From contig WQXO01000001.1 of the NCBI GenBank assembly GCA_009784825.1, positions 65,599-129,598 on the forward strand: a stretch of 64,000 bases of DNA. The letters run 5' to 3'. The stretch comes from Oscillospiraceae bacterium. GTDB taxonomy: Bacteria > Bacillota > Clostridia > Oscillospirales > Ruminococcaceae. Each line of letters starts with the position of its first letter. The first letter of the stretch is position 1. The notes under the pieces were generated by a model. The model was not told the DNA's origin and made no database searches. It was given only the letters and a program-made list of their open reading frames with translations. This document shows, piece by piece, positions 35,944 to 44,147 of the stretch. The translations under genes were made by a program, and so were the position numbers.

Positions 35944-38349
35944 ATGAGAGAATACAATTATTCACAAATTGAAAAAAAGTGGCAGGATTTCTGGGAAGCC
36001 AACCAAACCTTTAAGACCATTGAGGACTCGCAAAAAGAAAAGTTTTATATCCTTGTGGAGTTCCCGTACCCGTCGGGGAAAGGGCTTCACTTAGGACATC
36101 AACGTCCGTACACAGCGATGGACATTCTCGCACGGAAGAGGCGTATGCAGGGTTATAACGTATTGTTCCCGTTCGGGTATGATGCGTTCGGTCTTCCCGC
36201 AGAAAACTATTCGATTAAGAATAAAATTCACCCCGCTATAGTAACTGCAGAAAACGTCAAAAAATTCACCGAGCAGTGTAAGGCGGTGGGATTTTCATTT
36301 GATTGGTCGAGGGAGGTTAATACCACTGACCCCGATTATTATAAATGGACACAGTGGATTTTCTTGCAATTGTTCAAAAAAGGCTTGGCATATAAAAAAG
36401 AAATGGCGGTCAACTGGTGTACCGATTGTAAGGTGGTTCTCGCTAATGAAGAGGTGGTTGACGGAACCTGCGAACGCTGTTCCTCCGAGGTTGTCCGCAA
36501 GGTAAAAAGCCAGTGGATGCTCAAAATCACTGAATATGCCCAACGCCTTTTAGATGAATTAGAGGAGGTTGATTATCCCGAACGTGTTAAAGCCTCTCAG
36601 ATTAACTGGATAGGGCGTTCCACAGGGGCACAGGTCGATTTCAAAACCAACGCAGGTGACATTCTGCAAGTATACACCACTCGCCCTGATACGCTTTTCG
36701 GAGCGACATATATGGTCATTGCCCCGGAACATCCTTTCATTGATGAATGGATGGAAAAATGGGACAAGGTCATGAACATTGACGAAATCATGGAATACAG
36801 AGCTATGGCGGCAAAAAAATCCGATTTCGAGCGGACAGAAATTATAAAAGAAAAAACAGGCGTTATGATTGAGGGGATATACGCCGTAAATCCCGTCAAC
36901 AACAGAGTTACCCCGATATTCATCAGCGACTATGTCATGATGGGCTACGGAACGGGTGCGATTATGGCAGTCCCCGCACACGACACCCGTGATTGGGAAT
37001 TCGCAAAAACATTTAACCTGCCTATTTTAGAAGTTGTTCACGGCGGCGATGTGGAAAAAGAGGCGTTCACCGACTGCGAAACCGGTATAATGATTAACTC
37101 CGATTTTCTTAACGCACTGCCTGTTGAAGAAGCAAAAGTAAAAATCACAGAATGGCTCGCCGAAAATAAAGTAGGTGAACCTAAGATAAACTATAAACTT
37201 AGGGACTGGGTATTTTCAAGACAGCGTTATTGGGGTGAGCCTATCCCGATTGTTGAATGTGACAAATGCGGATTTGTGGCAGTACCAGAATCGGAATTAC
37301 CCTTGAAACTTCCCGAGGTGGAAAGCTATATGCCCACCGACACAGGGGAATCTCCGTTAGCCTCACTTGATGATTTTATTAATACCACCTGCCCTGATTG
37401 CGGAAGTCCTGCCAAGCGGGAAACCGATACAATGCCGCAGTGGGCGGGAAGCTCATGGTATTTCCTGCGTTACTGTGACCCGCATAACCCCGATGAATTA
37501 GCCTCTAAAGAAAAGCTTGATTATTGGATGGAGGTAGATTGGTATAACGGCGGAATGGAGCATACCACACTTCACTTGTTGTATTCTCGTTTCTGGCATA
37601 AGTTCCTGTATGATATAGGCGTAGTTTCTGCAAAAGAACCCTATAAAAAAAGGACATCCCACGGGAACATTCTCGGTGAGGACGGTCAAAAAATGGCGAA
37701 ATCACGAGGGAATGTTATTAATCCCGAAGACGTTATGCGTGATTTCGGAGCGGACGGACTGCGTTTATACGAGATGTTTGTCGGTGATTTCGAGAAAGCG
37801 GCACAATGGAGCACCAACGGCATAAAAGGCTGCAAACGATTTTTAGAGCGTTCATGGAATTTACAGGAAATCTTAAACGATTCCGACAATCCCGAATTAC
37901 GCCCGATATTCCACAAAACAATCAAAAAAGTAAGCAGTGATATAGAAACGCTCAAATTCAACACGGCTATATCGGCGTTGATGACACTTATTAATGAGGT
38001 GTATACCTCCGGTTCAATCACCCCTGCCGAGTTTAAAACATTTCTGATTTTGCTTAACCCGTTCGCACCGCATATTACTGAAGAAATGTATGAATTAGCC
38101 GAGTTTGACGGATTGTTAAATGAGCAATTATGGGTGGAGTATGATGAAGCGTTATGCAAGGACGATGAAATAGAAATAGCGGTTCAGATTAACGGGAAAG
38201 TCCGTGCCAAGGCAGTAATCCCTACAGGGAGCGACAATGCGGTGATGATTGACATAGCAAAAGCGGCGTTGGGTAGTGCTTTGGACGATAAGACGATAGT
38301 AAAAGAAATCGCTGTCCCCGATAAATTAGTTAATATAGTAGTGAGGTAG
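35944..38349 (+). CDS. leuS: leucine--tRNA ligase
   Basis: LeuRS charges tRNA-Leu. 801 residues. HIGH-like motif HLGHQRPYT near 49, a zinc knuckle ([12 protein letters not shown]...CERC) near 160, the connective-peptide editing domain with [13 protein letters not shown] and [15 protein letters not shown], and KMSKS-like KMAKSRGN near 585. The leader holds the parS-like palindrome and AAAGGAG; no T-box is seen. The last 34 bp (38315-38348) are repeated exactly at 39413. Confidence 0.97.
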   Translation: MREYNYSQIEKKWQDFWEANQTFKTIEDSQKEKFYILVEFPYPSGKGLHLGHQRPYTAMDILARKRRMQGYNVLFPFGYDAFGLPAENYSIKNKIHPAIVTAENVKKFTEQCKAVGFSFDWSREVNTTDPDYYKWTQWIFLQLFKKGLAYKKEMAVNWCTDCKVVLANEEVVDGTCERCSSEVVRKVKSQWMLKITEYAQRLLDELEEVDYPERVKASQINWIGRSTGAQVDFKTNAGDILQVYTTRPDTLFGATYMVIAPEHPFIDEWMEKWDKVMNIDEIMEYRAMAAKKSDFERTEIIKEKTGVMIEGIYAVNPVNNRVTPIFISDYVMMGYGTGAIMAVPAHDTRDWEFAKTFNLPILEVVHGGDVEKEAFTDCETGIMINSDFLNALPVEEAKVKITEWLAENKVGEPKINYKLRDWVFSRQRYWGEPIPIVECDKCGFVAVPESELPLKLPEVESYMPTDTGESPLASLDDFINTTCPDCGSPAKRETDTMPQWAGSSWYFLRYCDPHNPDELASKEKLDYWMEVDWYNGGMEHTTLHLLYSRFWHKFLYDIGVVSAKEPYKKRTSHGNILGEDGQKMAKSRGNVINPEDVMRDFGADGLRLYEMFVGDFEKAAQWSTNGIKGCKRFLERSWNLQEILNDSDNPELRPIFHKTIKKVSSDIETLKFNTAISALMTLINEVYTSGSITPAEFKTFLILLNPFAPHITEEMYELAEFDGLLNEQLWVEYDEALCKDDEIEIAVQINGKVRAKAVIPTGSDNAVMIDIAKAALGSALDDKTIVKEIAVPDKLVNIVVR
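38315..38348 (+). repeat. 34-bp direct repeat, copy 1 (leuS 3' end)
   Basis: Codes for the C-terminal LeuRS residues [10 protein letters not shown] and includes a GTGAGG ribosome site. Exact copy at 39413-39446. The two copies frame a ~1.1-kb segment with two lipoprotein genes. Confidence 0.93.
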
Positions 38350-38353
38350 TTTT

Positions 38354-38842
38354 ATGAAAAAAGCAATCTCTTTAGTTATTTTTATCTTTTTATTATCTAC
38401 TATAGTTGGTTTTACTAATTGTGGTGGTGATGGTAGCGGTATAGATGGTGAAGGGAAAAAGAAATCCAGAGAACTTATGACATATTTAGAAAACAAAGAT
38501 GATGAGGGTCTAAAAAGCATGTTTTGTGAAATCACATTGAGTTTAGATGATTTCGATGAACAGGTTGAACGTTTTTGGGAGTTTTTTGGTGGAGAAATTG
38601 TATCATATAAAATAGGAGCAGTTGGTGGACAATCAAAATCGCGTGATGGGAAAGTGGCTCTACTTGATGTCATTCCCAGAATAGAAAATATTGAAACTGA
38701 ATCTGGGGAAACATTTAGAATTTTCTTTCATTGCTATGTAAGTAATGATGACGCCCCAAATAAAGTTGGCATTACTAAATTAACTTTAAGAACAGGTGAT
38801 GATTTAAATTTAATATATACAATTGGTGAATATGTTGATTAA
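38354..38842 (+). CDS. lipoprotein of unknown function, DUF5104-like (paralogue 1)
   Basis: 162 residues. A signal peptide ends near Cys-23 (FTNC, weak lipobox). The mature part has LENKDDEGLKSMFCEITLSLDDFDEQVERFWEFFGGEIVSYKI, shared in pattern with the next gene (FINKDIETLKSMFCPIILSLDDIDEQIQ), so the two are paralogues. It resembles DUF5104 lipoproteins. The gene looks more A/T-rich than leuS. It lies between two 34-bp direct repeats and its ribosome site is formed by repeat copy 1. Function unknown. Confidence 0.8.
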   Translation: MKKAISLVIFIFLLSTIVGFTNCGGDGSGIDGEGKKKSRELMTYLENKDDEGLKSMFCEITLSLDDFDEQVERFWEFFGGEIVSYKIGAVGGQSKSRDGKVALLDVIPRIENIETESGETFRIFFHCYVSNDDAPNKVGITKLTLRTGDDLNLIYTIGEYVD

Positions 38843-38885
38843 AACTATATGGTTAATTCATTGGGGAACGGCGGTGAGATGATAG

Positions 38886-39398
38886 ATGAAAAGAAGAATT
38901 AAATTATTGTCTTTTATGCTTTTAATTCTTTTTACAGGTTGCACAAGCAATTGTGGAAATAGCGTGCGTCTTAAAAATGATGATGTAAAAGTAAGAGACA
39001 TGTCGGAAACAATTATTGAGTGTTTTATAAATAAAGACATCGAAACTTTAAAAAGTATGTTTTGCCCCATTATACTATCTTTAGACGATATTGATGAACA
39101 GATTCAAGGTGCTTTTGATTTTATTGATGGGGAGATAATATCCTACGATATACCTCGAGTCCATGCTATGCATAAACAAAACCATGAAGGGATAACCACG
39201 CTACACTATATCAGACCAAATATTAGAAATATAGAATCTAATTTAGGGAAAACATATGAAATAAGATACTATTCTTATCTTGCTAATACTGAGAATAATA
39301 ATAGAATAGGATTATCACTGTTACGTATTATATCAGCTTGTGGGAAAGAAGAATATGATATTGGAGATTATTACTTAGTAAACCCTGAGTTGAGGTAA
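38886..39398 (+). CDS. lipoprotein of unknown function, DUF5104-like (paralogue 2)
   Basis: 170 residues, clear lipobox LFTGC (Cys-19). The shared core LKSMFCPIILSLDDIDEQI with the preceding gene shows tandem paralogy. The C-terminus ends in YDIGDYYLVNPELR. Base composition is A/T-rich compared with the flanking genes. It sits 43 nt after paralogue 1, within the same segment bounded by the 34-bp leuS repeats. No catalytic residues stand out; a surface or solute-binding role is only a guess. Confidence 0.8.
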   Translation: MKRRIKLLSFMLLILFTGCTSNCGNSVRLKNDDVKVRDMSETIIECFINKDIETLKSMFCPIILSLDDIDEQIQGAFDFIDGEIISYDIPRVHAMHKQNHEGITTLHYIRPNIRNIESNLGKTYEIRYYSYLANTENNNRIGLSLLRIISACGKEEYDIGDYYLVNPELR

Positions 39399-39412
39399 CA
39401 ATACAAACTATA

Positions 39413-39446
39413 TCCCCGATAAATTAGTTAATATAGTAGTGAGGTA
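39413..39446 (+). repeat. 34-bp direct repeat, copy 2
   Basis: Identical to 38315-38348. It lies directly before the TlpA-like gene and supplies its GTGAGG ribosome site, so the original layout was probably leuS followed at once by this gene. Confidence 0.93.
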
Positions 39447-39452
39447 AAAATT

Positions 39453-40151
39453 ATGAAAAAGCTAATCCTTTTATTAATAACAGTGATATTTCTGTTATGC
39501 TCCACAGGTTGTCTGGGCTTACTCGAAGCGTTTTTGGAGGATTTCGATGAATATGAGGACGAAACAACAAGAAAAACCACAAAAACAGAATCAGTCGAAG
39601 CTTCCGAATATATTTCCGATTTCTCTGATGAACCCGGATTACCCGGAATTACACGTGAACCGAGAGAAACTGCAACAAACCAAGAACCCGCAAACACCCC
39701 CGCAAACACTCAATATTATTCGTTCCCGTTTGAATTCACCGCAAAGGACTTATACGGTAACACAGTAACACAAGAAGCTCTCGGAGAAAAGCAGATTTTC
39801 TTTGTACACCTATGGGCGACGTGGTGTCCCCCCTGTATTGCGGAAATGCCCGAGCTTGCTGAAATCGCCCAAATGTACGGGGACGATGTCGGGTTTATTG
39901 CATTAGTGGACGATTATTCATCTAATTTAAGCGGTGCAAAAAGAATAGCGGATTCCTCAAACATTCCGACCTCGTTTATAATGGTTGACGCTTATACAAA
40001 GGGGTTAGAACCACTCATGAACATGCTGAACACCGGTTATGTACCCACAACCGTGATAATTGACGGGAACGGCATTATGCTCGGTGAAGCGTTAATCGGT
40101 GCTTATGGAATGGCATACGCTCCTGTTATCGACACGTTTTTGGGAGCTTAA
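39453..40151 (+). CDS. TlpA/thioredoxin-like lipoprotein
   Basis: 232 residues. A lipoprotein signal ends at Cys-20 (STGC), then a Thr/Glu-rich linker of about 70 residues and a thioredoxin fold with the redox motif WATWCPPC near residue 130 and the cis-Pro region TGYVPTTVIIDGNG. It would reduce or relay electrons outside the membrane. It starts a three-gene unit with a CXXC mini-protein and a polytopic 4Fe-4S protein, which suggests electrons pass from the membrane protein to TlpA. Confidence 0.9.
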   Translation: MKKLILLLITVIFLLCSTGCLGLLEAFLEDFDEYEDETTRKTTKTESVEASEYISDFSDEPGLPGITREPRETATNQEPANTPANTQYYSFPFEFTAKDLYGNTVTQEALGEKQIFFVHLWATWCPPCIAEMPELAEIAQMYGDDVGFIALVDDYSSNLSGAKRIADSSNIPTSFIMVDAYTKGLEPLMNMLNTGYVPTTVIIDGNGIMLGEALIGAYGMAYAPVIDTFLGA

Positions 40152-40154
40152 GTT

Positions 40155-40295
40155 ATGAAAAAGATGATTTTTATAAGAATGGCAGTTTTAACCCTTGGAA
40201 TTACACTGATGACATTTGGCGTGTTAAACGGGGAATTACAGGAAATCCTCAGAAAAGCTGTTCGTATATGTTTAGAATGTATAGGTATCGGTTAA
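40155..40295 (+). CDS. CD1871A-family CXXC mini-protein
   Basis: A 46-residue gene between the TlpA-like and 4Fe-4S genes. A hydrophobic stretch near 6-24 is followed by the C-terminal motif RICLECIGIG, the mark of the CD1871A family seen in Clostridia next to thioredoxin-like and 4Fe-4S membrane proteins. The ATG is 3 nt after the TlpA stop, and the stop is 4 nt before the next gene. The ribosome site is not strong (GGGAGC upstream). It may be a small electron carrier; unproven. Confidence 0.88.
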   Translation: MKKMIFIRMAVLTLGITLMTFGVLNGELQEILRKAVRICLECIGIG

Positions 40296-40299
40296 ATTT

Positions 40300-41124
40300 A
40301 TGAAAAGGTTGATTTCTCAAATTATTTTCTTCCTGTTGCAAAACCCGCTGTTGAACAACTTCTTCACAGGAAAAATCTACCAAGGCAAGCTGAAAACATT
40401 ATGCACACCCGGACTGAACTGTTATTCCTGTCCGGCGGCGATAACGTCCTGCCCGCTCGGTGCAATGCAGTTGTTTTTGGGAGGGGCAAAACACAGCCTA
40501 AGCTTGTTCGTAACGGGGTTTCTACTGACAACGGGAATAGTTTTCGGGCGGTTCATATGCGGATATGTCTGCCCGTTCGGCTTGTTTCAAGACCTGTTGT
40601 ATAAAATAAAAACGCCGAAGCTCAAAAGAAAGTTTAAATATGCCCGTTACATAAAATATATAATTCTGTTAGTCTTTGTAATCGTTTTGCCGCTTATAAT
40701 AAGGAACGATTTATCGGGGCTCGGCAGTCCGTGGTTTTGTATGTACATCTGCCCGTCGGGAACAGTATTCGGGGCAATCCCGCTGCTTATTACCACAGAG
40801 GCTCTAAGGGAATCTCTTGGCTTACGGTTTATAATAAAAGCGGCGGGGGCTGTTGCGATTATAGTAATGTCTGCAACGATTTACAGATTTTTCTGTCGGG
40901 TAATCTGCCCGCTCGGTGCAATTTATTCTTTATTTAATAAGCTTGCTTTTGTGAAAATGTCCTGCGACAAATCGAAATGCATTTCCTGCGGGGACTGTTC
41001 AAGGGCGTGTAATATCATGCTCACCCCGTCAGAAAAACCGAATTCTCCCGAATGTGTCCGCTGTGGGGACTGTATAAAGGCGTGTAATTTCTCTGTTATA
41101 AAGTGTTCAATAAAGTTAAAATAA
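40300..41124 (+). CDS. polytopic 4Fe-4S membrane protein, NapH/MauN-like
   Basis: 274 residues with five or six hydrophobic segments. Membrane-linked Cys-Pro motifs GYVCPFG, YICPSG and RVICPLGA lie near 85-210; an N-terminal Cys cluster (CTPGLNCYSCPAAITSCP) is at 33-48; two ferredoxin-like clusters are at the end (CDKSKCISCGDCSRAC and CVRCGDCIKAC). The family passes electrons across membranes. A terminator follows at 41123, closing the TlpA-mini-protein-4Fe-4S unit. Confidence 0.9.
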   Translation: MKRLISQIIFFLLQNPLLNNFFTGKIYQGKLKTLCTPGLNCYSCPAAITSCPLGAMQLFLGGAKHSLSLFVTGFLLTTGIVFGRFICGYVCPFGLFQDLLYKIKTPKLKRKFKYARYIKYIILLVFVIVLPLIIRNDLSGLGSPWFCMYICPSGTVFGAIPLLITTEALRESLGLRFIIKAAGAVAIIVMSATIYRFFCRVICPLGAIYSLFNKLAFVKMSCDKSKCISCGDCSRACNIMLTPSEKPNSPECVRCGDCIKACNFSVIKCSIKLK

Positions 41125-41145
41125 AACGGGAATTTTTCCCGTTTT
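41123..41145 (+). terminator. terminator after the 4Fe-4S gene
   Basis: AAAACGGGAA and TTCCCGTTTT arms with a 3-nt loop, then GTTTATTTT. It separates the redox unit from the sigma-factor pair. Confidence 0.8.
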
Positions 41146-41225
41146 GTTTATTTTGAGACAATTCGGGAACATATATCGTATTATTGACAGAAGTGCTTCT
41201 ATTTTTATTGAAAGGAGTTGAAACT

Positions 41226-41723
41226 GTGGAAAACAATAATTTTAGTGAAAGCGTAAAAATGTACCGTGATACCGTGTTTCGTGTAGCGTTGGGTTATGTA
41301 AAGAACATTCACGACGCAGACGACATAACACAGAACGTGTTCTTTAAGCTATACAAGCGAAAAAAAGCGTTTATTACAGAGGAAGCTGAGAAAGCATGGC
41401 TTATTCGTGTAGCGATAAACGAAGCGAAGGACTTGTTAAAATCCGCATGGAAGAACAACACTACCGGTTTAGACGAGAGCATGGTTATACCTTTCAGCAA
41501 CGACACGGGGGTATACGATTATGTAAAATCGCTCAAACCTAAATACAGAACCGTGATTTACCTGCATTATTACGAGGGGTATTCCTCGAAAGAAATTGCG
41601 AATATTCTGAGAATACCGCAGTCCACGGTGACAACACAGTTAAAACGGGCAAGAGAGCAGTTGAAAGAAATTATTATAAAGGAGGAACATAGTTATGGCA
41701 AGAGAATACAAAGCATTATTTGA
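41226..41723 (+). CDS. ECF-type RNA polymerase sigma factor
   Basis: 165 residues of a sigma-70 group 4 factor. Region 2 is visible as YRDTVFRVALGYVKNIHDADDITQNVFFKLY and region 4 as YEGYSSKEIANILRIPQSTVTTQLKRAREQLK. The start is GTG at 41226 with AAAGGAG; an ORF start at TTG 41184 lies too far upstream. The gene overlaps its partner by 29 nt. No sigma-dependent promoter motif could be assigned. Target genes are unknown, perhaps the envelope genes around it. Confidence 0.92.
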   Translation: MENNNFSESVKMYRDTVFRVALGYVKNIHDADDITQNVFFKLYKRKKAFITEEAEKAWLIRVAINEAKDLLKSAWKNNTTGLDESMVIPFSNDTGVYDYVKSLKPKYRTVIYLHYYEGYSSKEIANILRIPQSTVTTQLKRAREQLKEIIIKEEHSYGKRIQSII

Positions 41724-42222
41724 AATATCATCTCCGGGGAGTCAGGAGGATTTCATTACAAAGGTAACAGCTAAGGAACAAGTCAAACGCAGACCGAATT
41801 TCGCAGTGGCTGCTATTCCGGCGGCGGCGTTATGTGCGGTGTTGGCAGTGGTGGTTTTCTGGAACGGTTCGGGCTTTGAAAACATTGGCGGATTTGCGGG
41901 GAGCAGTACCGAAGCGAGTGGGGTTGAAGCAACAAGTGACAATGATACAGCAGAAGCCTATGAAATTAAGTTAGCACCCGAATTTATGAACATCGGGAAA
42001 TACATTCACATATCAGGCGATGAAGACGAATTTATCGAAGTTCTTGAAGATGGGACGATTTATGTGAACGGTGCATTTGCTTATTTTTCAGTAGAGAGCG
42101 GACCGGTTGTAACAACCTATCTCCCTGTTATTGAATTCATTGACGAGAATACAATTCATATTGAGAAGTTTATGGACGGAACAGTGGGTGACCAAGTTCA
42201 AGTTTATAAGTTTGTAGGATAG
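41695..42222 (+). CDS. probable anti-sigma factor or sigma-partner membrane protein
   Basis: 175 residues: a 34-residue cytoplasmic start, one membrane helix near 35-53 (FAVAAIPAAALCAVLAVVVFW), an Ala/Ser-rich linker and a strand-rich outside domain. Its start lies inside the sigma gene with its own AAGGAGG, the normal layout for anti-sigma factors. No zinc-binding anti-sigma domain (HxxxCxxC) is seen, so it is called by position and layout. The following terminator ends the two-gene unit. Confidence 0.75.
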   Translation: MAREYKALFEISSPGSQEDFITKVTAKEQVKRRPNFAVAAIPAAALCAVLAVVVFWNGSGFENIGGFAGSSTEASGVEATSDNDTAEAYEIKLAPEFMNIGKYIHISGDEDEFIEVLEDGTIYVNGAFAYFSVESGPVVTTYLPVIEFIDENTIHIEKFMDGTVGDQVQVYKFVG

Positions 42223-42242
42223 AATTAAATCTAAAATAAAAA

Positions 42243-42266
42243 TCGCAGGGGATTAACCCCCTGCGA
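42243..42266. terminator. bidirectional terminator
   Basis: TCGCAGGGG and CCCCTGCGA arms with a 6-nt loop, A/T-rich flanks on both sides. It lies between the sigma-partner gene (+) and the 56-residue gene (-). Confidence 0.85.
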
Positions 42267-42276
42267 ATTTTATTAT

Positions 42277-42447
42277 TTACTGTTTTCTCGCCTCTTCAAT
42301 TTCTTCAAGAGCCTCTTCATATGTTTTTATTGATACCCCCTCAACATTGGCGGCTTTCATAATTACCAAATACGCTTCTTTAAGTGTTTTCGATTTTGCT
42401 ATATTGTCAGCCAACAAAGAAAACATTGCTTTTGTGTCATATGCCAT
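42277..42447 (-). CDS. 56-residue helical protein of unknown function
   Basis: A short gene with the sequence pattern MAYDTKAMFSLLADNIAKSK at the start and a Glu/Ala-rich end (EALEEIEEARKQ). No Cys, no membrane segment; predicted helical. The ribosome site AAGGGGGTG lies just upstream and a perfect consensus promoter (42476-42504) precedes it. An array of TGTACA-type palindromes covers the promoter, which suggests tight regulation. I do not recognise the family; a small regulator or antitoxin-like protein is possible but unproven. Confidence 0.8.
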   Translation of the reverse strand: MAYDTKAMFSLLADNIAKSKTLKEAYLVIMKAANVEGVSIKTYEEALEEIEEARKQ

Positions 42448-42475
42448 TTATTTCACCCCCTTTTTTCTCACCCCC

Positions 42476-42504
42476 ATTATAACACAAAACGTACATTATG
42501 TCAA
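42476..42504 (-). promoter_or_regulatory. promoter of the 56-residue gene
   Basis: Minus strand: TTGACA (42499-42504), 17 bp, TATAAT (42476-42481), 29 nt before the start codon. Confidence 0.85.
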
Positions 42505-42537
42505 CAGTGTACACAATGTACATAACATACGTTTTAT
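42485..42537. promoter_or_regulatory. operator-like palindrome array over the promoter
   Basis: Inverted arms AAAACGTACATTAT and (reverse) AAAACGTATGTTAT, 12 of 14 identical, enclose TGTACAC and ATGTACAT half-sites. The arms and the central GTGTACAC cover the -35 box, as expected for a repressor binding site. Confidence 0.6.
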
Positions 42538-42542
42538 CATAT

Positions 42543-43205
42543 TCACACACAGATTTTCCCGTCCATAAGTCGAATAACTTTAGAAGCCCGTTTTGCCGCT
42601 TTTTCGTCATGGGTTATCAGAATCACCGTCCTCCCCTCTCGATTAAGCGAAACCAGAGTATCCATTACCCGCTTACCGGATTTACTGTCCAAGTTACCGC
42701 AGGGCTCATCTGCTAAAATCAACGGAGGAGCTGCCGCAATCGCCCGTGCAATTGCCACACGTTGCTGCTGACCGCCGGAAAGCTGTGATGGTTTATGTTG
42801 GCAACGCCCCGACAACCCCACAATTTCCAACGCTTCGGAGGCTAATTGCTCACGTACACGTCGGGGAGTTTTACGATAAATCAACGGCAACTCTATATTT
42901 TCACGTGCGGTTAATGTCGGAATAAGGTTAAACCCTTGAAATATAAATCCGATTTTCTCGTTTCGGATATAACTCAACGCTCGCCCCGATAACTTACAAA
43001 CGTCCTCGCCGCACAGAATGTATTCCCCACCGGAAGCTCGGTCAAGACAGCCGATAATATTCATCAAGGTGGTTTTACCCGAGCCGGAAGCTCCGACAAT
43101 TGCCGCAAAATCTCCCTGCGAAACATCAATATCGACCTTGTCTAAGGCACGAACAAGGTTATCACCCATTCGATAAGTCTTTTCAATTCCTCGAATTTTT
43201 ATCAT
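42543..43205 (-). CDS. ABC transporter ATP-binding protein, MacB/LolD type
   Basis: 220 residues from ATG 43205, which has GAGGAG upstream; longer in-frame starts extend over the neighbouring Cys-rich gene. Walker A GASGSGKTT near 38-46, signature LSGGQQQR, Walker B LILADEPCGNLD. It belongs to the export ATPases that serve MacB/FtsX-like permeases. Such a permease and a HlyD-type adaptor lie just across the divergent spacer (43470-45333), so all three probably form one tripartite-like exporter. Confidence 0.93.
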   Translation of the reverse strand: MIKIRGIEKTYRMGDNLVRALDKVDIDVSQGDFAAIVGASGSGKTTLMNIIGCLDRASGGEYILCGEDVCKLSGRALSYIRNEKIGFIFQGFNLIPTLTARENIELPLIYRKTPRRVREQLASEALEIVGLSGRCQHKPSQLSGGQQQRVAIARAIAAAPPLILADEPCGNLDSKSGKRVMDTLVSLNREGRTVILITHDEKAAKRASKVIRLMDGKICV

Positions 43206-43338
43206 TTTTTTTAGGCTCCTCTTTTTCATAATAGCAGCAGGGTGAGGCGAGAGCATTAGTAATCTGGGCACTTCCGGTCAACCCGCAATAGCCGTCCTTT
43301 TGGTGACGGCATTTTTCGTTACAAATAATCATGTTCAT
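43183..43338 (-). CDS. 51-residue Cys-rich protein overlapping the ABC ATPase start
   Basis: A short frame starting at 43338 with GGAGAT upstream: the pattern is Cys-x3-Cys-x-His-Gln near residues 6-13, Gly-Tyr-Cys-Gly-Leu, then a pair CCYYEKEE. It resembles a small clostridial family carrying CxxxC...GxC...CPY signatures (often mislabelled as dehydratases in databases). It overlaps the ATPase gene by 23 nt and is probably co-transcribed. It may bind metal; unproven. Confidence rests on the ribosome site, Cys pattern and overlap. Confidence 0.7.
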   Translation of the reverse strand: MNMIICNEKCRHQKDGYCGLTGSAQITNALASPCCYYEKEEPKKNDKNSRN

Positions 43339-43429
43339 AAAAAATTATCTCCATAAAATAAAGATGAAGATATTGTTAGCAAAAATTTTTAATTTATCCC
43401 TTAAATATTTCCGTATAAATTTACCAAAC

Positions 43430-43446
43430 TAAACGTGTGACGTTTA
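43430..43446. promoter_or_regulatory. inverted repeat TAAACGT-GTG-ACGTTTA in a divergent spacer
   Basis: A perfect 7-bp inverted repeat with a 3-nt centre, 24 nt before the adaptor gene, between it and the Cys-rich/ATPase pair. A candidate operator for the exporter genes. Confidence 0.5.
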
Positions 43447-43469
43447 ATTTCAAATAAGGAGCATATTAC

Positions 43470-44147
43470 ATGAAAAGGCTTATTTCAAGAATAACTTTAA
43501 TAGCGGCGATATTCACAGCAGGAATAATCGCGGTATTCAACGTACCCGAGGCGGTTGAAAGCTTTCTCCCGAAGGTTGACACAATTTCTTTAATAAAAAC
43601 CGATTATTGTGAAAAAGTATCGGGTGCAGGAATAATAAGCGAAATATCGGGTGAATGGTTCGTGAGTATATCGGTAGGCGAGGGCGACATCAGAAAAGTG
43701 GAAAAAGGGCAGTCTGCCGATATAATCGGAACAGCGTTCGACGACGGTATATACACGGCGACGGTTTATGAAATAGGCTCGATAGCCTCACGAAAGCCGG
43801 GGGAATACGCCTATGAAATAGTAGTCGAGGTAATCTTAAAAATCGACAATCCGTATGACAGTGCCGAAAACATGCTTCGCTCGGGGTACACTGCTCGTGC
43901 CGAAATAAAAACCGACGATGAAAAAAGCATATTCATTGTTCCCTACAGTGTAATCTGTCAAGACGATATTGGCGAATACGTTTATGTCCTTTCGGGGAAT
44001 TCGGCGGTTCGGCGTGACATTCTCACAGGGGTTGAATTAGCGGACGGGGCAGAGGTACTCAAGGGGTTAAGCGAAAACGATGAAATCATCGCTTCCCCCG
44101 AACACATTAACGGTAACACATTAGTATCACGGAGGGAACATGATTAA
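43470..44147 (+). CDS. HlyD/MacA-like efflux adaptor, short form
   Basis: 225 residues. One N-terminal membrane helix, then a strand-rich outside domain including VSGAGIISEISGEWFVSISVGEGDIRKVEKGQSADII and the VPYSVICQDDIGEYVYVLSGNSAVRRDILTG end typical of the barrel part of adaptors. At 225 residues it lacks the long coiled-coil hairpin of full MacA. The stop overlaps the permease start by 8 nt. It should link the permease to outer partners or act as a ligand domain. Confidence 0.8.
   Translation: MKRLISRITLIAAIFTAGIIAVFNVPEAVESFLPKVDTISLIKTDYCEKVSGAGIISEISGEWFVSISVGEGDIRKVEKGQSADIIGTAFDDGIYTATVYEIGSIASRKPGEYAYEIVVEVILKIDNPYDSAENMLRSGYTARAEIKTDDEKSIFIVPYSVICQDDIGEYVYVLSGNSAVRRDILTGVELADGAEVLKGLSENDEIIASPEHINGNTLVSRREHD

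Noticed and set aside
41184-41225. TTG start giving a longer sigma factor
   Set aside because: The extra residues are not family-like, there is no ribosome site before 41184, while AAAGGAG stands 5-10 nt before GTG 41226.
41150-41225. ECF-type autoregulated promoter before the sigma factor
   Set aside because: A GGGAAC-like string is present but the -10 spacing is wrong, and no sigma-A promoter is convincing either.
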